Below are positions 17,684 to 26,107 of a stretch of 64,000 nt of DNA, one piece after another; position 1 is the first letter of the stretch, and every line of letters begins with the position of its first letter. A program made the translations under genes and the position numbers. The notes below the pieces were generated by a model. It saw only the letters and a program-made list of their open reading frames with translations. It did no database searches and was not told the origin of the DNA. Where the stretch lies: assembly GCA_900469615.1 (NCBI GenBank), contig UBYA01000010.1, positions 282,248-346,247 on the forward strand. The letters run 5' to 3'. This DNA comes from Hyphomicrobiales bacterium (GTDB lineage Bacteria > Pseudomonadota > Alphaproteobacteria > Rhizobiales > Rhizobiaceae).

Positions 17684-18811
17684 CTAGCGGACGATCGTCA
17701 GCGTCTCGGCGGCGCGGGTAATCGCCGTATAGAGCCACCGCTCGCGCGTGTCGCGAAACGCCCAGCTCTCGTCGAACAGCACCACATTGTTCCACTGCGA
17801 GCCCTGAGCCTTGTGCACCGTCAGCGCATAGCCGTAATCGAATTCATCATACCGCTTGCGCGTCGACCACGGGATTTCGCCTTCGACATCCTCGAAGGCC
17901 TGCTTCAGCAGTTTGATCTTGGCCGCACCCCGATCCATGTCGTCGTCTTCCGGGCGTATCAAAAGATTGATGCCCGGCTTCGTCGTTTCCCGGGAAGAGG
18001 TCATGACCTGCCAGAGTGAGCCGTTGAGCAGCCCCTTGGCGGGATCGTTGCGCAGGCAGACCAGCTTGTCGCCGGACTGCGGATAGTCGGCGGTAAAACC
18101 CTTGAGTTCACGCAGGCGCTGATTGTAGCGCCGCCGCGTCCTGTTGGTCCCGACCAGCACCTGATCGGCTTCCAGCACCAGAGGCTGCGTGACCTCGCTC
18201 TTCGAGATCACCTGCGCGGTGCCATAGTCGCCGTGCATGATTTCCTTGCCCTCACGCACCTGCATGGCGAGCTGGATGATCGGATTGTCGCGGGCCTGGC
18301 GATGAATATCCGTCAGCAGATAATCCGGCTCCTCGTTGGTGAAGAAACCACCGCCGGAAACGGGCGGCAGCTGGCCGGGATCGCCGAGCACCAGAATCGG
18401 AGTCCCGAAGCTCATCAGATCCTTGCCGAGCGCTTCGTCCACCATCGAGCATTCGTCGACGATGATGAGCGCCGCCTTGGCGACCGGGCTCTGGCGATTG
18501 ATGGTGAACATCGGGGCAATGGAGGTCTTGCCCGTCTCTTCGTCCTCGACGGCCTCCTCGCCGCGCGGACGATAGATCAGCGAATGGATGGTCTTTGCAT
18601 TCGATGCGCCGCGAGAGCGCAGCACCTGCGCCGCCTTGCCGGTAAAGGCCGCGAACAGTACCTCGCCATCGACATTCTCGGCAAAATGCCGCGCAAGCGT
18701 CGTCTTGCCCGTGCCGGCATAGCCGAACAGGCGGAACAGCGGTGCGCGCCCCTCCTTCAGCCATTTGGCGACGGCCTTGAGCGCTTCATCTTGTTGTGGC
18801 GCGAATTGCAT
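17684..18811 (-). CDS. RecD-like ATP-dependent DNA helicase (superfamily 1B)
   Basis: 375 residues. Walker A is LFGYAGTGKTTLA (about residues 26-38), Walker B is LIIVDECSMVD, motif III is LVLGDPGQLPPV, and the C-terminal motifs are YALTVHKAQGSQWNNVVLF and WLYTAITRA. It therefore has a complete minimal helicase core, 5'-3' in related enzymes (RecD2, Dda), without the N-terminal extension of RecD2 or RecBC partners nearby. A role in repair or fork restart is inferred only from the family. It is read as a single gene, with pdxJ 186 bp further downstream. Confidence 0.88.
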   Translation of the reverse strand: MQFAPQQDEALKAVAKWLKEGRAPLFRLFGYAGTGKTTLARHFAENVDGEVLFAAFTGKAAQVLRSRGASNAKTIHSLIYRPRGEEAVEDEETGKTSIAPMFTINRQSPVAKAALIIVDECSMVDEALGKDLMSFGTPILVLGDPGQLPPVSGGGFFTNEEPDYLLTDIHRQARDNPIIQLAMQVREGKEIMHGDYGTAQVISKSEVTQPLVLEADQVLVGTNRTRRRYNQRLRELKGFTADYPQSGDKLVCLRNDPAKGLLNGSLWQVMTSSRETTKPGINLLIRPEDDDMDRGAAKIKLLKQAFEDVEGEIPWSTRKRYDEFDYGYALTVHKAQGSQWNNVVLFDESWAFRDTRERWLYTAITRAAETLTIVR

Positions 18812-18962
18812 CGGCCGAATTGGCAGGATTCGGCAGCAGGAAGCAAGCAGTAAAAAATACCCGGCGCGCCCGGGAATAAAATCGCGATCCCTCGTGTCTC
18901 ATGTCCGGCAACGCAGAAGGCGAAGCCTGGCTATCATCGTCCAATACCCAAGGAGAGATATC

Positions 18963-19343
18963 ATGCAGACCATGAGATTCCTGGCCGCGCTCGCAGCAGC
19001 GTCGGCCTTTGCCACCGCCGCTTTTGCCGCAGCACCGGTCAAGACGGTCGAGACCGCCAAAGGCAAGGTGCTTGCCGGCGAAAACGGCAAGACGCTCTAT
19101 ACCTTCAAGAACGACAAGGCCGGCGAATCCAATTGCAACGGCGATTGCGCGAAGGCCTGGCCGCCGCTCATGGCCGATGACAAGGCCAAGGCGGAGGGTG
19201 CATATTCGATCATTACCCGCAAGGACGGGATGAAACAGTGGGCAAAGGACGGCATGCCGCTCTATTTCTTCGTCAAGGACGCAAAGTCCGGTGATGTCGC
19301 CGGCGACGGCTTCAAGGGCGTATGGGATGCCGCACGGCCCTGA
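18963..19343 (+). CDS. secreted Yx(FWY)xxD-motif protein (COG4315 type)
   Basis: 126 residues from the ATG at 18963, with AAGGAGAG about 8 nt before it. The signal peptide is MRFLAALAAASAFATAAFA, probably cleaved after AFA. The mature domain has two copies of the motif that names the family, LYTFKND and LYFFVKD, and a CNGDCAKAWPPL segment with a close cysteine pair. Function is not established for this family. Its last 17 nt overlap the start of an ECF sigma factor gene, so the three genes here form one operon. Confidence 0.85.
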   Translation: MQTMRFLAALAAASAFATAAFAAAPVKTVETAKGKVLAGENGKTLYTFKNDKAGESNCNGDCAKAWPPLMADDKAKAEGAYSIITRKDGMKQWAKDGMPLYFFVKDAKSGDVAGDGFKGVWDAARP

Positions 19344-19881
19344 TCGTTCGGAACACGGCGCGGCGGGAGCCTCCCCCGCGCCCGACAGTTTCGAGGCCGA
19401 GGTGTTGGCGCTCCTCCCCTCGCTGCGGCGTTATTCACGCAGCCTCACCCGTTCGGATGCCGATGGCGAGGATCTGCTTCAGGATTGTGTCGAGAAGGTT
19501 TTGACCCGGCGCAGCCAATGGCGGGGCCTGAACCTGCGCGGCTGGGTCCTCACCATCATGACCAATCTCTATCGCAACGGCCTGCGCCAGCAGCGCGGCC
19601 GCAATTACGTCGATATCGATGACAACGACCATCTGCCCGCAGCCGAGAGCGACAACGATCCGCTGGAGCGATCGCGCCTCGAAATCGCCTTGAACAGCCT
19701 TGGCGAAGAGTATCGCGCGGTGCTGATGCTCGTCGTCGTCGAGGGCTACAGCTATCGGGATGTCGCCGACATGCTCGACATCCCGATCGGCACCGTGATG
19801 TCGCGCCTTTCTCGCGCACGCCGGAAGATGACCAGCCTGTTGAATGCAGACAATGTCGTCACGCTTCGGAGACCAAGATGA
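19327..19881 (+). CDS. ECF-type RNA polymerase sigma factor
   Basis: About 184 residues from the ATG at 19327 (an earlier ATG at 19291 lies inside the preceding gene). Region 2 is FEAEVLALLPSLRRYSRSLTR plus DAEDLLQ-like DADGEDLLQDCVEKVL and LRGWVLTIMTNLYRN; region 4 is LNSLGEEYRAVLMLVVVEGYSYRDVADML with the helix IPIGTVMSRLSRARRKM. There is no C-terminal extension. It overlaps its anti-sigma gene by ATGA, and follows the secreted protein gene with overlap, which suggests that protein is part of the signal or output. Confidence 0.93.
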   Translation: MPHGPDRSEHGAAGASPAPDSFEAEVLALLPSLRRYSRSLTRSDADGEDLLQDCVEKVLTRRSQWRGLNLRGWVLTIMTNLYRNGLRQQRGRNYVDIDDNDHLPAAESDNDPLERSRLEIALNSLGEEYRAVLMLVVVEGYSYRDVADMLDIPIGTVMSRLSRARRKMTSLLNADNVVTLRRPR

Positions 19882-20681
19882 ACGACCGCAAACCGACCGT
19901 GACCGAAGCGGATCTTCACGCCTTTGCCGATGGCCTCCTGCCGCCGGAAGAGCGGACTGAACTGGAAGCATGGCTCATCGAGAATCCGGAAGACGCCGCT
20001 GCCGTTGCGGCATGGCAGGCCCAGAACGATGATATTCGGGCGATGTTCGCGCCCTATGCCGTGTCGAAGGATACAGACGCCGACATTATGTTCCACAGCG
20101 GAACCACGCCTTTTGCACAGGCGAAACCATCGCAACGAAACCGCCGGCTGATGATGTTTGCCGCTTCGCTCGCATTGTTCGTCGCCGGTGCAGCCGCCGG
20201 CCGCTTCGGCCCCGATCTTTTCGCCCGGCCCGAATTGCAGCTGACCGCCGTCGAGGCATTGCCGCAGCAGGCGCATTCGGCCTTCGTCGTCTATGCCAGC
20301 GATGTCCGTCATCCCGTCGAAGTCGGCGCGGATCAGGAAGCGCATCTCGCCACCTGGCTCGGCAAGCGCATGAATATCGCCGGCCTCAAGGTGCCGAGCT
20401 TGCAGGCGCTTGGCTTCCAGCTGGTCGGCGGCCGGCTGTTGCCGATCAACGGCACGCCGGGAGCGCTGTTCATGTATGAAAATGCCAGCGGGCAGCGCCT
20501 GACCGTGCTGGTGGGGCGCAATAGCGGCAACAGCACGACCAGCTTCCGCTTCGCCAGCAGCGGCGACGTCGAGACCTTCTACTGGATCGACGGCGACCTT
20601 GGTTATGCCGTGACGGGCGAGATTTCGCGCGACATGCTGCGTCAGGTGGCGGACGAATGCTACAAGCAGTTCTCGTCGTAG
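19878..20681 (+). CDS. transmembrane anti-sigma factor
   Basis: 267 residues. The cytoplasmic N-terminus (EADLHAFADGLLPPEERTELEAWL) is the helical anti-sigma domain seen in RsiW/FecR-like partners; it lacks the HxxxCxxC zinc motif of ZAS proteins. One membrane helix lies at about residues 91-110 (LMMFAASLALFVAGAAAG). The periplasmic part of about 155 residues includes HPVEVGADQEAHLATWLGKR and ALGFQLVGGRLLP, a DUF-type sensor module. It should hold the ECF sigma factor at the membrane until an envelope signal arrives. Confidence 0.9.
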   Translation: MNDRKPTVTEADLHAFADGLLPPEERTELEAWLIENPEDAAAVAAWQAQNDDIRAMFAPYAVSKDTDADIMFHSGTTPFAQAKPSQRNRRLMMFAASLALFVAGAAAGRFGPDLFARPELQLTAVEALPQQAHSAFVVYASDVRHPVEVGADQEAHLATWLGKRMNIAGLKVPSLQALGFQLVGGRLLPINGTPGALFMYENASGQRLTVLVGRNSGNSTTSFRFASSGDVETFYWIDGDLGYAVTGEISRDMLRQVADECYKQFSS

Positions 20682-20740
20682 CCTTCCTTTAGAAACACTT
20701 GCATACGACATGAAGATTGGGGGAGCAGCCACCCGCCCTC

Positions 20741-20902
20741 GTGGTTCGAGATGGCCCCTTGGGCCTCCTCATCATGAGGACTGGTCTTTCGCGCATCTCG
20801 GTAAGATGACGCTCACCGAATATGGCACCCGATCCATCCTCATCCTGAGGCGCGGAGGTCGCAGACCGAAGCCTCGAAGGACGAGGATGGCCCGGAGGGG
20901 CC
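20741..20902. repeat. palindromic intergenic repeat of a second family
   Basis: Contains TCCTCATCATGAGGA (20766-20780, odd palindrome), and arms CCATCCTC (20834-20841) and GAGGATGG (20883-20890) around CCTGAGG...CCTCGAAGG. The outer ends GGCCCCTTGGGCC and GGCCCGGAGGGGCC are themselves inverted repeats. The CCTCATCCTGAGG...CTCGAAGGA(C/T)GAGG pattern is common between genes of many Rhizobiales, from memory. It lies between the convergent anti-sigma and nitrile hydratase accessory genes. Confidence 0.7.
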
Positions 20903-20909
20903 TGTTCCT

Positions 20910-21281
20910 CTAACGCCGGGGATCGTTCTCCAGCGCGATCGGCTTGCCGTGCGGCGTTGCCTCCGCCGCACGTTGCCAACTTTGTTGCAACGCCAGGATC
21001 GCATCGGCATCCGCTATGCCTTTCGCGACCAGCAGACCGGAAAGCGCCGCTACCCAGCAATCGAAATAGTCGCTGCCATCGACCGCACGGCCGGGTTTAT
21101 GCAACTCGCCAGACAGCCGTTCCGCCCATTCGCTCCAGGCAAACAGGCCTTTCTCGTGCAGATGCACGGTCATCGCGAAGGCATCCGCTGCCCAGGGCTC
21201 GGGAAAGACTGGCTCGCCATCGACCGACTTCGGCAATCCGGGCGATTGCGTGAGAGGCGACGGGACCTCACACGCGGTCAA
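20910..21281 (-). CDS. nitrile hydratase accessory protein
   Basis: 123 residues. It resembles the N-terminal part of the nitrile hydratase beta subunit (FPEPWAADAFAMTVHLHEKGLFAWSEWAERL), as family members do. Such proteins serve as activators that help insert the metal and oxidise the alpha-subunit cysteines. A TTG at 21281 is chosen as start because GGGAGAG lies 7-8 nt before it; this overlaps the beta gene by 14 bp. It is the last gene of the alpha-beta-accessory operon. Confidence 0.85.
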   Translation of the reverse strand: MTACEVPSPLTQSPGLPKSVDGEPVFPEPWAADAFAMTVHLHEKGLFAWSEWAERLSGELHKPGRAVDGSDYFDCWVAALSGLLVAKGIADADAILALQQSWQRAAEATPHGKPIALENDPRR

Positions 21282-21927
21282 GATAGCTCTCCCAGGCGTC
21301 GATCGAGACGCTCAGCGAGGGGTCGGCACCCTCACCCCATATCTCGGCGCCGTCAAAGACCACCGTGTACACCCATTGCGGGTTCTCACCCCGGCCGTGC
21401 GCATTGTCGTCGGGGAAGACGAAGGAACCCTGTACGGCCTCGACCACTCCTGTCCTGGCGCGGGCATAGCGCGGCAATCTGGTGTGACCGGTCGGGTTGA
21501 AATTCTTCGTGCGCACACGATCGCCGACGGCAAAGAGCGGATCGCTATCGACCGGCCGGTCGCACGGGCCGCCCTTGGCCAGCACGCCATCGACCATTTC
21601 CGCCTTCAGAATCCTTTTCGGCACTCTGCCTTGTTCGAGCGCGTGGCCGGTTTGCAACTCCTCGGCGGTCGCAAAGCCGTGCCGCTCCAGCAGCACATCG
21701 ACGGCGCGGGTCCAGATCTCATAGTAGCTGGCGGCAAGATAGCTGGCCGGCGGAATATTTTCGCGCGCGTGCCGGCTTTCATCGATATTCCAGGCACCGA
21801 AGGCGCCGCAGGAGAGCGTGATGCCGAGCGCGCGCTTTTCCCATTCGGCATGAAAATAGGGCTCGTTCGCTTCCGGCGCGACCGGGCCGAATCCCATCTG
21901 GCCGCCAAGATCGTGCGGCCCGTTCAT
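21268..21927 (-). CDS. nthB: nitrile hydratase beta subunit
   Basis: 219 residues. The N-terminal [16 protein letters not shown] is the family signature, and the C-terminal SH3-like barrel starts at about residue 120 ([29 protein letters not shown]) and continues to [19 protein letters not shown]. Beta packs against alpha and contributes arginines to the active site of the enzyme that hydrates nitriles to amides. Its ATG overlaps the alpha stop (ATGA at 21924-21927), so expression is coupled. Confidence 0.94.
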   Translation of the reverse strand: MNGPHDLGGQMGFGPVAPEANEPYFHAEWEKRALGITLSCGAFGAWNIDESRHARENIPPASYLAASYYEIWTRAVDVLLERHGFATAEELQTGHALEQGRVPKRILKAEMVDGVLAKGGPCDRPVDSDPLFAVGDRVRTKNFNPTGHTRLPRYARARTGVVEAVQGSFVFPDDNAHGRGENPQWVYTVVFDGAEIWGEGADPSLSVSIDAWESYLDRV

Positions 21928-22565
21928 AGCGCTGCCTCCGGTGCCTTGGCGACTGCCGTTCCGATCATGGCGTCGCGGCTGACGAGATCCGCCAGCGCCG
22001 CCTCGTCCATGCCCTCGGAACCGGCGGGCCGCTGCGGAATCACCAGATATCGAAGTTCGGCCGTCGAATCCCAGACGCGGATCTTCGTCTCCTGCGGCAG
22101 CGTCAGTCCGAATTCGGCCAGCACGCCGCGCGGGTCGATCACCGCACGAGACCGGTAGGCGGGCGCCTTGTACCAGACCGGCGGCAGCCCGAGCACGGCC
22201 CAGGGATAGCAGGAGCAAAGCGTGCAGACGATCAGATTGTGCGTTTCCGGCGTATTGAACACCGCGCGCATATGCTCTCCCTGTCGGCCGGTAAAGCCGA
22301 GGCTTGCGATTGCCCCTGTCGCGTCGCGCCGCAGCCAGTCGGCGAAGGCGGGATCGCTCCAGGCCTTCGCCACCACCTGAGCCCCGTTGCGCGGCCCGAC
22401 CTTCGTCTCGTAGGTCTCGACGATCCGGTCGATCGCGGCCGGATCGATCAGCCCCTTTTCCGTCAACAGCGTCTCGAGCGCCTTCACGCGCGCCTGCATG
22501 TCCGAATAGTGATTGTCGTGGTGGTGATGATGACCGTCGTCATCATGCGAATGTCCGTGGGACAT
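21924..22565 (-). CDS. nthA: nitrile hydratase alpha subunit, cobalt type, with His-rich N-terminus
   Basis: 213 residues. The metal site is C-T-L-C-S-C (Cys114, Cys117, Cys119) inside [20 protein letters not shown]; threonine in the second place marks the cobalt type, against serine in iron enzymes. Two of these cysteines are normally oxidised after translation. The first 19 residues hold nine histidines ([19 protein letters not shown]), an unusual feature that could collect or store the metal. The start at 22565 is supported by AGGAGACTGCC upstream. No amidase gene is nearby; in rhizobia these enzymes are linked to indole-3-acetonitrile use. Confidence 0.94.
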   Translation of the reverse strand: MSHGHSHDDDGHHHHHDNHYSDMQARVKALETLLTEKGLIDPAAIDRIVETYETKVGPRNGAQVVAKAWSDPAFADWLRRDATGAIASLGFTGRQGEHMRAVFNTPETHNLIVCTLCSCYPWAVLGLPPVWYKAPAYRSRAVIDPRGVLAEFGLTLPQETKIRVWDSTAELRYLVIPQRPAGSEGMDEAALADLVSRDAMIGTAVAKAPEAAL

Positions 22566-22588
22566 GGCAGTCTCCTGTCTCTTCCGGA

Positions 22589-23182
22589 TTACTTTAGCAT
22601 CGGCCAGAGGCTGAGCACCAGCAGGGCGGCCATGGTTATGTTGAACCATTTGAGCCGAACCGGATCGGCCAGCCAGTCGCGCAGCACCGAGCCGAAGCCG
22701 GCCCAGGTCGAAACGCTCGGCAGGTTCACGGCGGCGAATGCCAGCCCGACGAGAAGGACCGTGAGGAGATAAAGCTGTTCGTTGGTGTAGGTCGCCATCG
22801 CGGTCACGGCCATCACCCAAGCCTTGGGATTGATCCACTGGAACGCGGCGGCACTCATGAAGCTCATCGGCTGCGCCGAGCCTTCGCTTTCCGTCAGGCT
22901 ACGGGATGTGCCGATCTTCCAGGCGATCCAGACGAGATAGGCGCCGCCTGCAAATTTCAGCGCGGTATAGAGCAGTGGCACCGTATGCAGCAGCGCGCCA
23001 AGACCAAGACCGACGCCAAGCAGCAGCGACAGGAAGCCGACGCCGATGCCGAGCATGTGGGGGATCGTGCGACGGAAACCGAAATTCACGCCCGACGCAA
23101 ACAGCATCATGTTGTTCGGTCCCGGCGTGATCGAGGTCGTGAATGCGAAAAGTAGAAGAGCCAGAAATGTTCCCAGCGCCAT
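22589..23182 (-). CDS. LysE/RhtB-family amino-acid exporter
   Basis: 197 residues with about six hydrophobic segments; the N-terminus [18 protein letters not shown] is the family signature, and [16 protein letters not shown] is the second conserved loop. These inner-membrane proteins export amino acids or similar small metabolites using the proton gradient. It ends 23 bp before the nitrile hydratase alpha gene on the same strand, so it may head the operon; whether it exports an amide or acid made by the hydratase is speculation. Confidence 0.9.
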   Translation of the reverse strand: MALGTFLALLLFAFTTSITPGPNNMMLFASGVNFGFRRTIPHMLGIGVGFLSLLLGVGLGLGALLHTVPLLYTALKFAGGAYLVWIAWKIGTSRSLTESEGSAQPMSFMSAAAFQWINPKAWVMAVTAMATYTNEQLYLLTVLLVGLAFAAVNLPSVSTWAGFGSVLRDWLADPVRLKWFNITMAALLVLSLWPMLK

Positions 23183-23386
23183 AATGCCTCCTGGGATACC
23201 GCGTCATGACAAGGCGGCATCCAAATTCTTGTTCATGCGCGCGAAACAGGCCGGCGCACGGCGGTGCGACATTAGTTCGCCAGCCATCCGAAAGCCACAG
23301 GATGTTTGTCACCGTGACATGACGGATGTCGATTGAAATCCGGTCGAATACCCCTATCCTTCGATTATCCCCAGCGAGGAAAGACC

Positions 23387-24232
23387 ATGCGCGAGCCCAT
23401 CCCTACCGTCACTCTTCCCTCCGGCATCCTGGTTCCCGCACTTGGCCAGGGGACATGGAACATGGGAGAGAATGCCGCGACCGCCAGAGACGAGATCGCC
23501 AGCCTGAAAACCGGCCTCGATCTCGGTATGACGCTGATCGACACGGCCGAAATGTACGCCGATGGCGGCTCGGAGGTGATCGTCGGCAAGGCGATCGAAG
23601 GGCGCCGCGACGAGGTTTTCCTGGTCAGCAAGGTCTATCCCGCCAATGCCAGCCGCAAGGGCGCGGTCGAGGCCTGCGAGCGCAGCCTGAAGCGACTGAA
23701 CACCGATCGCATCGATCTCTATCTGCTGCATTGGCGCGGCAATCATCCGCTTGAGGAGACGGTGGCAGCCTTCGAGGGGCTGAAAGCGGCCGGCAAGATC
23801 GAGGCGTGGGGCGTGTCGAATTTCGACGTAGCCGATATGGACGAGCTGCTTTCCGTGCCGAACGGCGGCAATGTCGCCGCCAATCAGGTACTCTACAACC
23901 TTGCCCGGCGCGGCATCGAATACGACCTGCTGCCATGGTGCCAGGAACGCGGCATTCCCATCATGGCCTACTCCCCCATCGAGCAGGGGCGCCTGCTCCA
24001 TCACCCCGAACTGATCCGCATCGCCAAGACCTATCAGGCCACGCCCGCCCAGATCGCGCTCGCCTTCCTTTTGGAGCGTGACGGCGTGATATCGATCCCG
24101 AAATCCTCGAACCCGCAGCGCGTCGAGGAAAATCGCGATTCGGTGGATATCGACATGACAGATGAGGATTGGGGCGTCCTCGACGCCACCTTCCCACCGC
24201 CTTCGCGGAAGAAATCGCTCGAGATGCTGTAA
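23387..24232 (+). CDS. aldo/keto reductase
   Basis: 281 residues from the ATG at 23387 with GAGGAAAG about 7 nt upstream. The TIM-barrel signatures are visible: [10 protein letters not shown] at the start, [14 protein letters not shown] with catalytic Asp and Tyr, [11 protein letters not shown] with catalytic Lys, LYLLHWRG with the active-site His, and the NADPH-binding [13 protein letters not shown] near the end. It reduces carbonyl compounds using NADPH; substrate unknown. It is a single gene whose stop lies 2 bp from the convergent KpsC-like gene. Confidence 0.93.
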   Translation: MREPIPTVTLPSGILVPALGQGTWNMGENAATARDEIASLKTGLDLGMTLIDTAEMYADGGSEVIVGKAIEGRRDEVFLVSKVYPANASRKGAVEACERSLKRLNTDRIDLYLLHWRGNHPLEETVAAFEGLKAAGKIEAWGVSNFDVADMDELLSVPNGGNVAANQVLYNLARRGIEYDLLPWCQERGIPIMAYSPIEQGRLLHHPELIRIAKTYQATPAQIALAFLLERDGVISIPKSSNPQRVEENRDSVDIDMTDEDWGVLDATFPPPSRKKSLEML

Positions 24233-24234
24233 GT

Positions 24235-25242
24235 CTACGCCGCCGCTTTCTGCTGCGCGACGATGAGTTCCATCGCCTGGAAAACGTCGATCTCGTGCCA
24301 GTCGGCCGGATCGCGATAGGTTGGATAGAACGAGAACGCGGCGGCGGCGATCTGGTCGATCGTCCGCCGTTTCGTTCGGCGTCCGACAAGCAGCGCTTTG
24401 GTGTAGACGCCGAAGTAGTCCTCGGTCACGCCCCAGCCCGAGTAGAAGGGCGCGGCATAGCAGCGAACCGGAAGGCCGCGCAGCAACGCATCGAAACCGA
24501 ACTGGCTCGATACGGTCCAGACCTCGTCGACGACTTCGAGGATCGATGCCACGGACACAGCATCGTCAAGCAGCACGGCATCGCCCTTCGAGGCAACATC
24601 TGTAAGATAACCCTTACGAAGCCCCGCCATGACATCCGGATGGGTTCGAATGAGGCATTGCGCATCGCTGGCGAGCGCATCGGCAAGCATCTTCTCGAAA
24701 GAGGCTTTTGAGCCGAGTGCCCTTTCGACGGAGACATCGCCGACTACCTGATCGACCAGCAGAATGCGCCGCTTCGTCGTCCGCTCGATGCCGGGCGGAC
24801 GATGGGGAAGATGATTGTATTTGGAAAGCTTGTTGAGAACGATCTGCTCGCGAATGGCGCGGCCAAGTTCGCCCGCATCTCCCGCTCCCTCGATCAGCCG
24901 CTCAAGCCGCGACGGCCGGCCGGCATCGACAGGCAGGCCGAGATCGTCGACGACGATGGACAGTGGAATGGCGCCGGCCTTGCCAAGGCCCATGGAGCGC
25001 AGAAAGCCGTCCTCCAGATGCCAATGCGGCAATCGGCGAAACCGCGCGATCCGCGCAGCCATCTTCGCCGGGGCACGGCCGCCCCACGAGACGATTCCGC
25101 CTATTCCGGGAGAAAGGATCGACGCCAGCGTCTGCGAGCCGAAATAATGACCGAGCCAGGGGAAATCGCCGCGGACGAAGAACGCGGCGCCGAGACGCAT
25201 ATCCGCTGGCGGATGCCACGGTTTTCCGCCGATCTCAGGCAT
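24235..25242 (-). CDS. KpsC-like capsular polysaccharide glycosyltransferase (single domain)
   Basis: 335 residues. It matches the Capsule_synth family that includes the KpsC beta-Kdo transferase: the diagnostic acidic motif is HLEDGFLRSMGLG (residues 75-87), followed by PLSIVVDDLGLPVDAG; the C-terminal half has ILLVDQVVGDVSVERAL, LIRTHPDVMAGLRKG and VSSQFGFDALLRGLPVRCYAAPFYSGWG. Full KpsC carries two such domains in about 700 residues; this protein has one. It probably adds a Kdo-type sugar to a surface glycolipid. No kps/rkp capsule cluster is in the window. Confidence 0.82.
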   Translation of the reverse strand: MPEIGGKPWHPPADMRLGAAFFVRGDFPWLGHYFGSQTLASILSPGIGGIVSWGGRAPAKMAARIARFRRLPHWHLEDGFLRSMGLGKAGAIPLSIVVDDLGLPVDAGRPSRLERLIEGAGDAGELGRAIREQIVLNKLSKYNHLPHRPPGIERTTKRRILLVDQVVGDVSVERALGSKASFEKMLADALASDAQCLIRTHPDVMAGLRKGYLTDVASKGDAVLLDDAVSVASILEVVDEVWTVSSQFGFDALLRGLPVRCYAAPFYSGWGVTEDYFGVYTKALLVGRRTKRRTIDQIAAAAFSFYPTYRDPADWHEIDVFQAMELIVAQQKAAA

Positions 25243-25252
25243 TGTTGCCGTG

Positions 25253-25402
25253 TTTCCCCTTCTCCCCTCCGGGAGAAGGTACCGTCAGGCGGATGAGGGG
25301 GTGTCTGTCAGGAGTACGAAATTTCGTGAACTCAAATCGGAAAATCCCCCTCATCCGACCCTTCGGGCCACCTTCCCCCCAAGGGGAGAAGGAATTTGGA
25401 GC
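25253..25402. repeat. RIME-like palindromic intergenic repeat (copy C)
   Basis: Modules CCCCTTCTCCCCTCCGGGAGAAGG (25256-25279; two inverted halves), GGCGGATGAGGGGG, CCCCCTCATCCGACCC and CACCTTCCCCCCAAGGGGAGAAGG. The last but one is the exact reverse complement of bases 2-17 of copy A. It fills the gap between ilvH and the KpsC-like gene, both on the minus strand, and may terminate ilvIH transcription. Confidence 0.75.
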
Positions 25403-25446
25403 GCCGATTTGCCTCATATGCGATCACCCCTCAACGCCGCCGGCTT

Positions 25447-26019
25447 TTACATCCCCTGCGAACCGCGATTCATCGCAGCGATGCCGGTACGGCAGACCTC
25501 GATGAGGCCGAGCGGCTTGATGATGGCGATGAACTGGTCGATCTTCGAGGATTTGCCGGTGATCTCCAGAATGAAATGCTCGACGGTCGCGTCCACCACC
25601 TTGGCTTGGAAGGCATCGGCCAGCCGCAGCGTTTCGGCACGGGTTTCGCCGCTTCCGGTCACTTTCAGCAGTGCCACTTCGCGCTCGATCGGCCGTTCCT
25701 GGCCGAGTTCGCGGGCACGCACCGTCAGGTCCACGACGCGGTGGACGGGAACGATGCGCTCAAGCTGCGCCTTGATCTGCTCCAGCACCTGCGGCGTGCC
25801 GCGCGTGACGATGGTGATGCGCGAAAGATGCGCCTGATGCTCGGTCTCCGAGACGGTAAGGCTTTCGATGTTGTAGCCCCGGCCGGAGAAGAGGCCGATG
25901 ACGCGGGCGAGAACGCCGGGCTCGTTGTCGACGAGCACGGAAAGCGTATGGCTTTCCGCCATCGCGGTTTCCGGCGAAATGAAATAGGCGGAGCCGGTGG
26001 GTTGAAGGTGTGCGTTCAT
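25447..26019 (-). CDS. ilvH: acetolactate synthase small (regulatory) subunit
   Basis: 190 residues from the ATG at 26019, with AAGGA immediately upstream; a longer reading from 26157 would enter ilvI. The N-terminal ACT domain is HTLSVLVDNEPGVLARVIGLFSGRGYNIESL, which binds valine for feedback inhibition; the C-terminal ALS_ss_C domain includes EREVALLKVTG and VEHFILEITGKSSKID. It sits 88 bp after ilvI, with a GC-rich hairpin (26071-26101) in the gap, and is its regulatory partner. Confidence 0.95.
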   Translation of the reverse strand: MNAHLQPTGSAYFISPETAMAESHTLSVLVDNEPGVLARVIGLFSGRGYNIESLTVSETEHQAHLSRITIVTRGTPQVLEQIKAQLERIVPVHRVVDLTVRARELGQERPIEREVALLKVTGSGETRAETLRLADAFQAKVVDATVEHFILEITGKSSKIDQFIAIIKPLGLIEVCRTGIAAMNRGSQGM

Positions 26020-26107
26020 GATCCTTGTTCCGTTTCCTCGGTTCTTGTTCGGTATGCCAGCGCGATGGGCGGCCGGGGCGCTGCTTCCGCCGCCCCCGGC
26101 CATCCGA

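Noticed and set aside
17684..18811. RecD-like helicase as a conjugative relaxase or phage helicase
   Set aside because: It lacks a relaxase domain, and neighbours pdxJ and an ECF operon are chromosomal.
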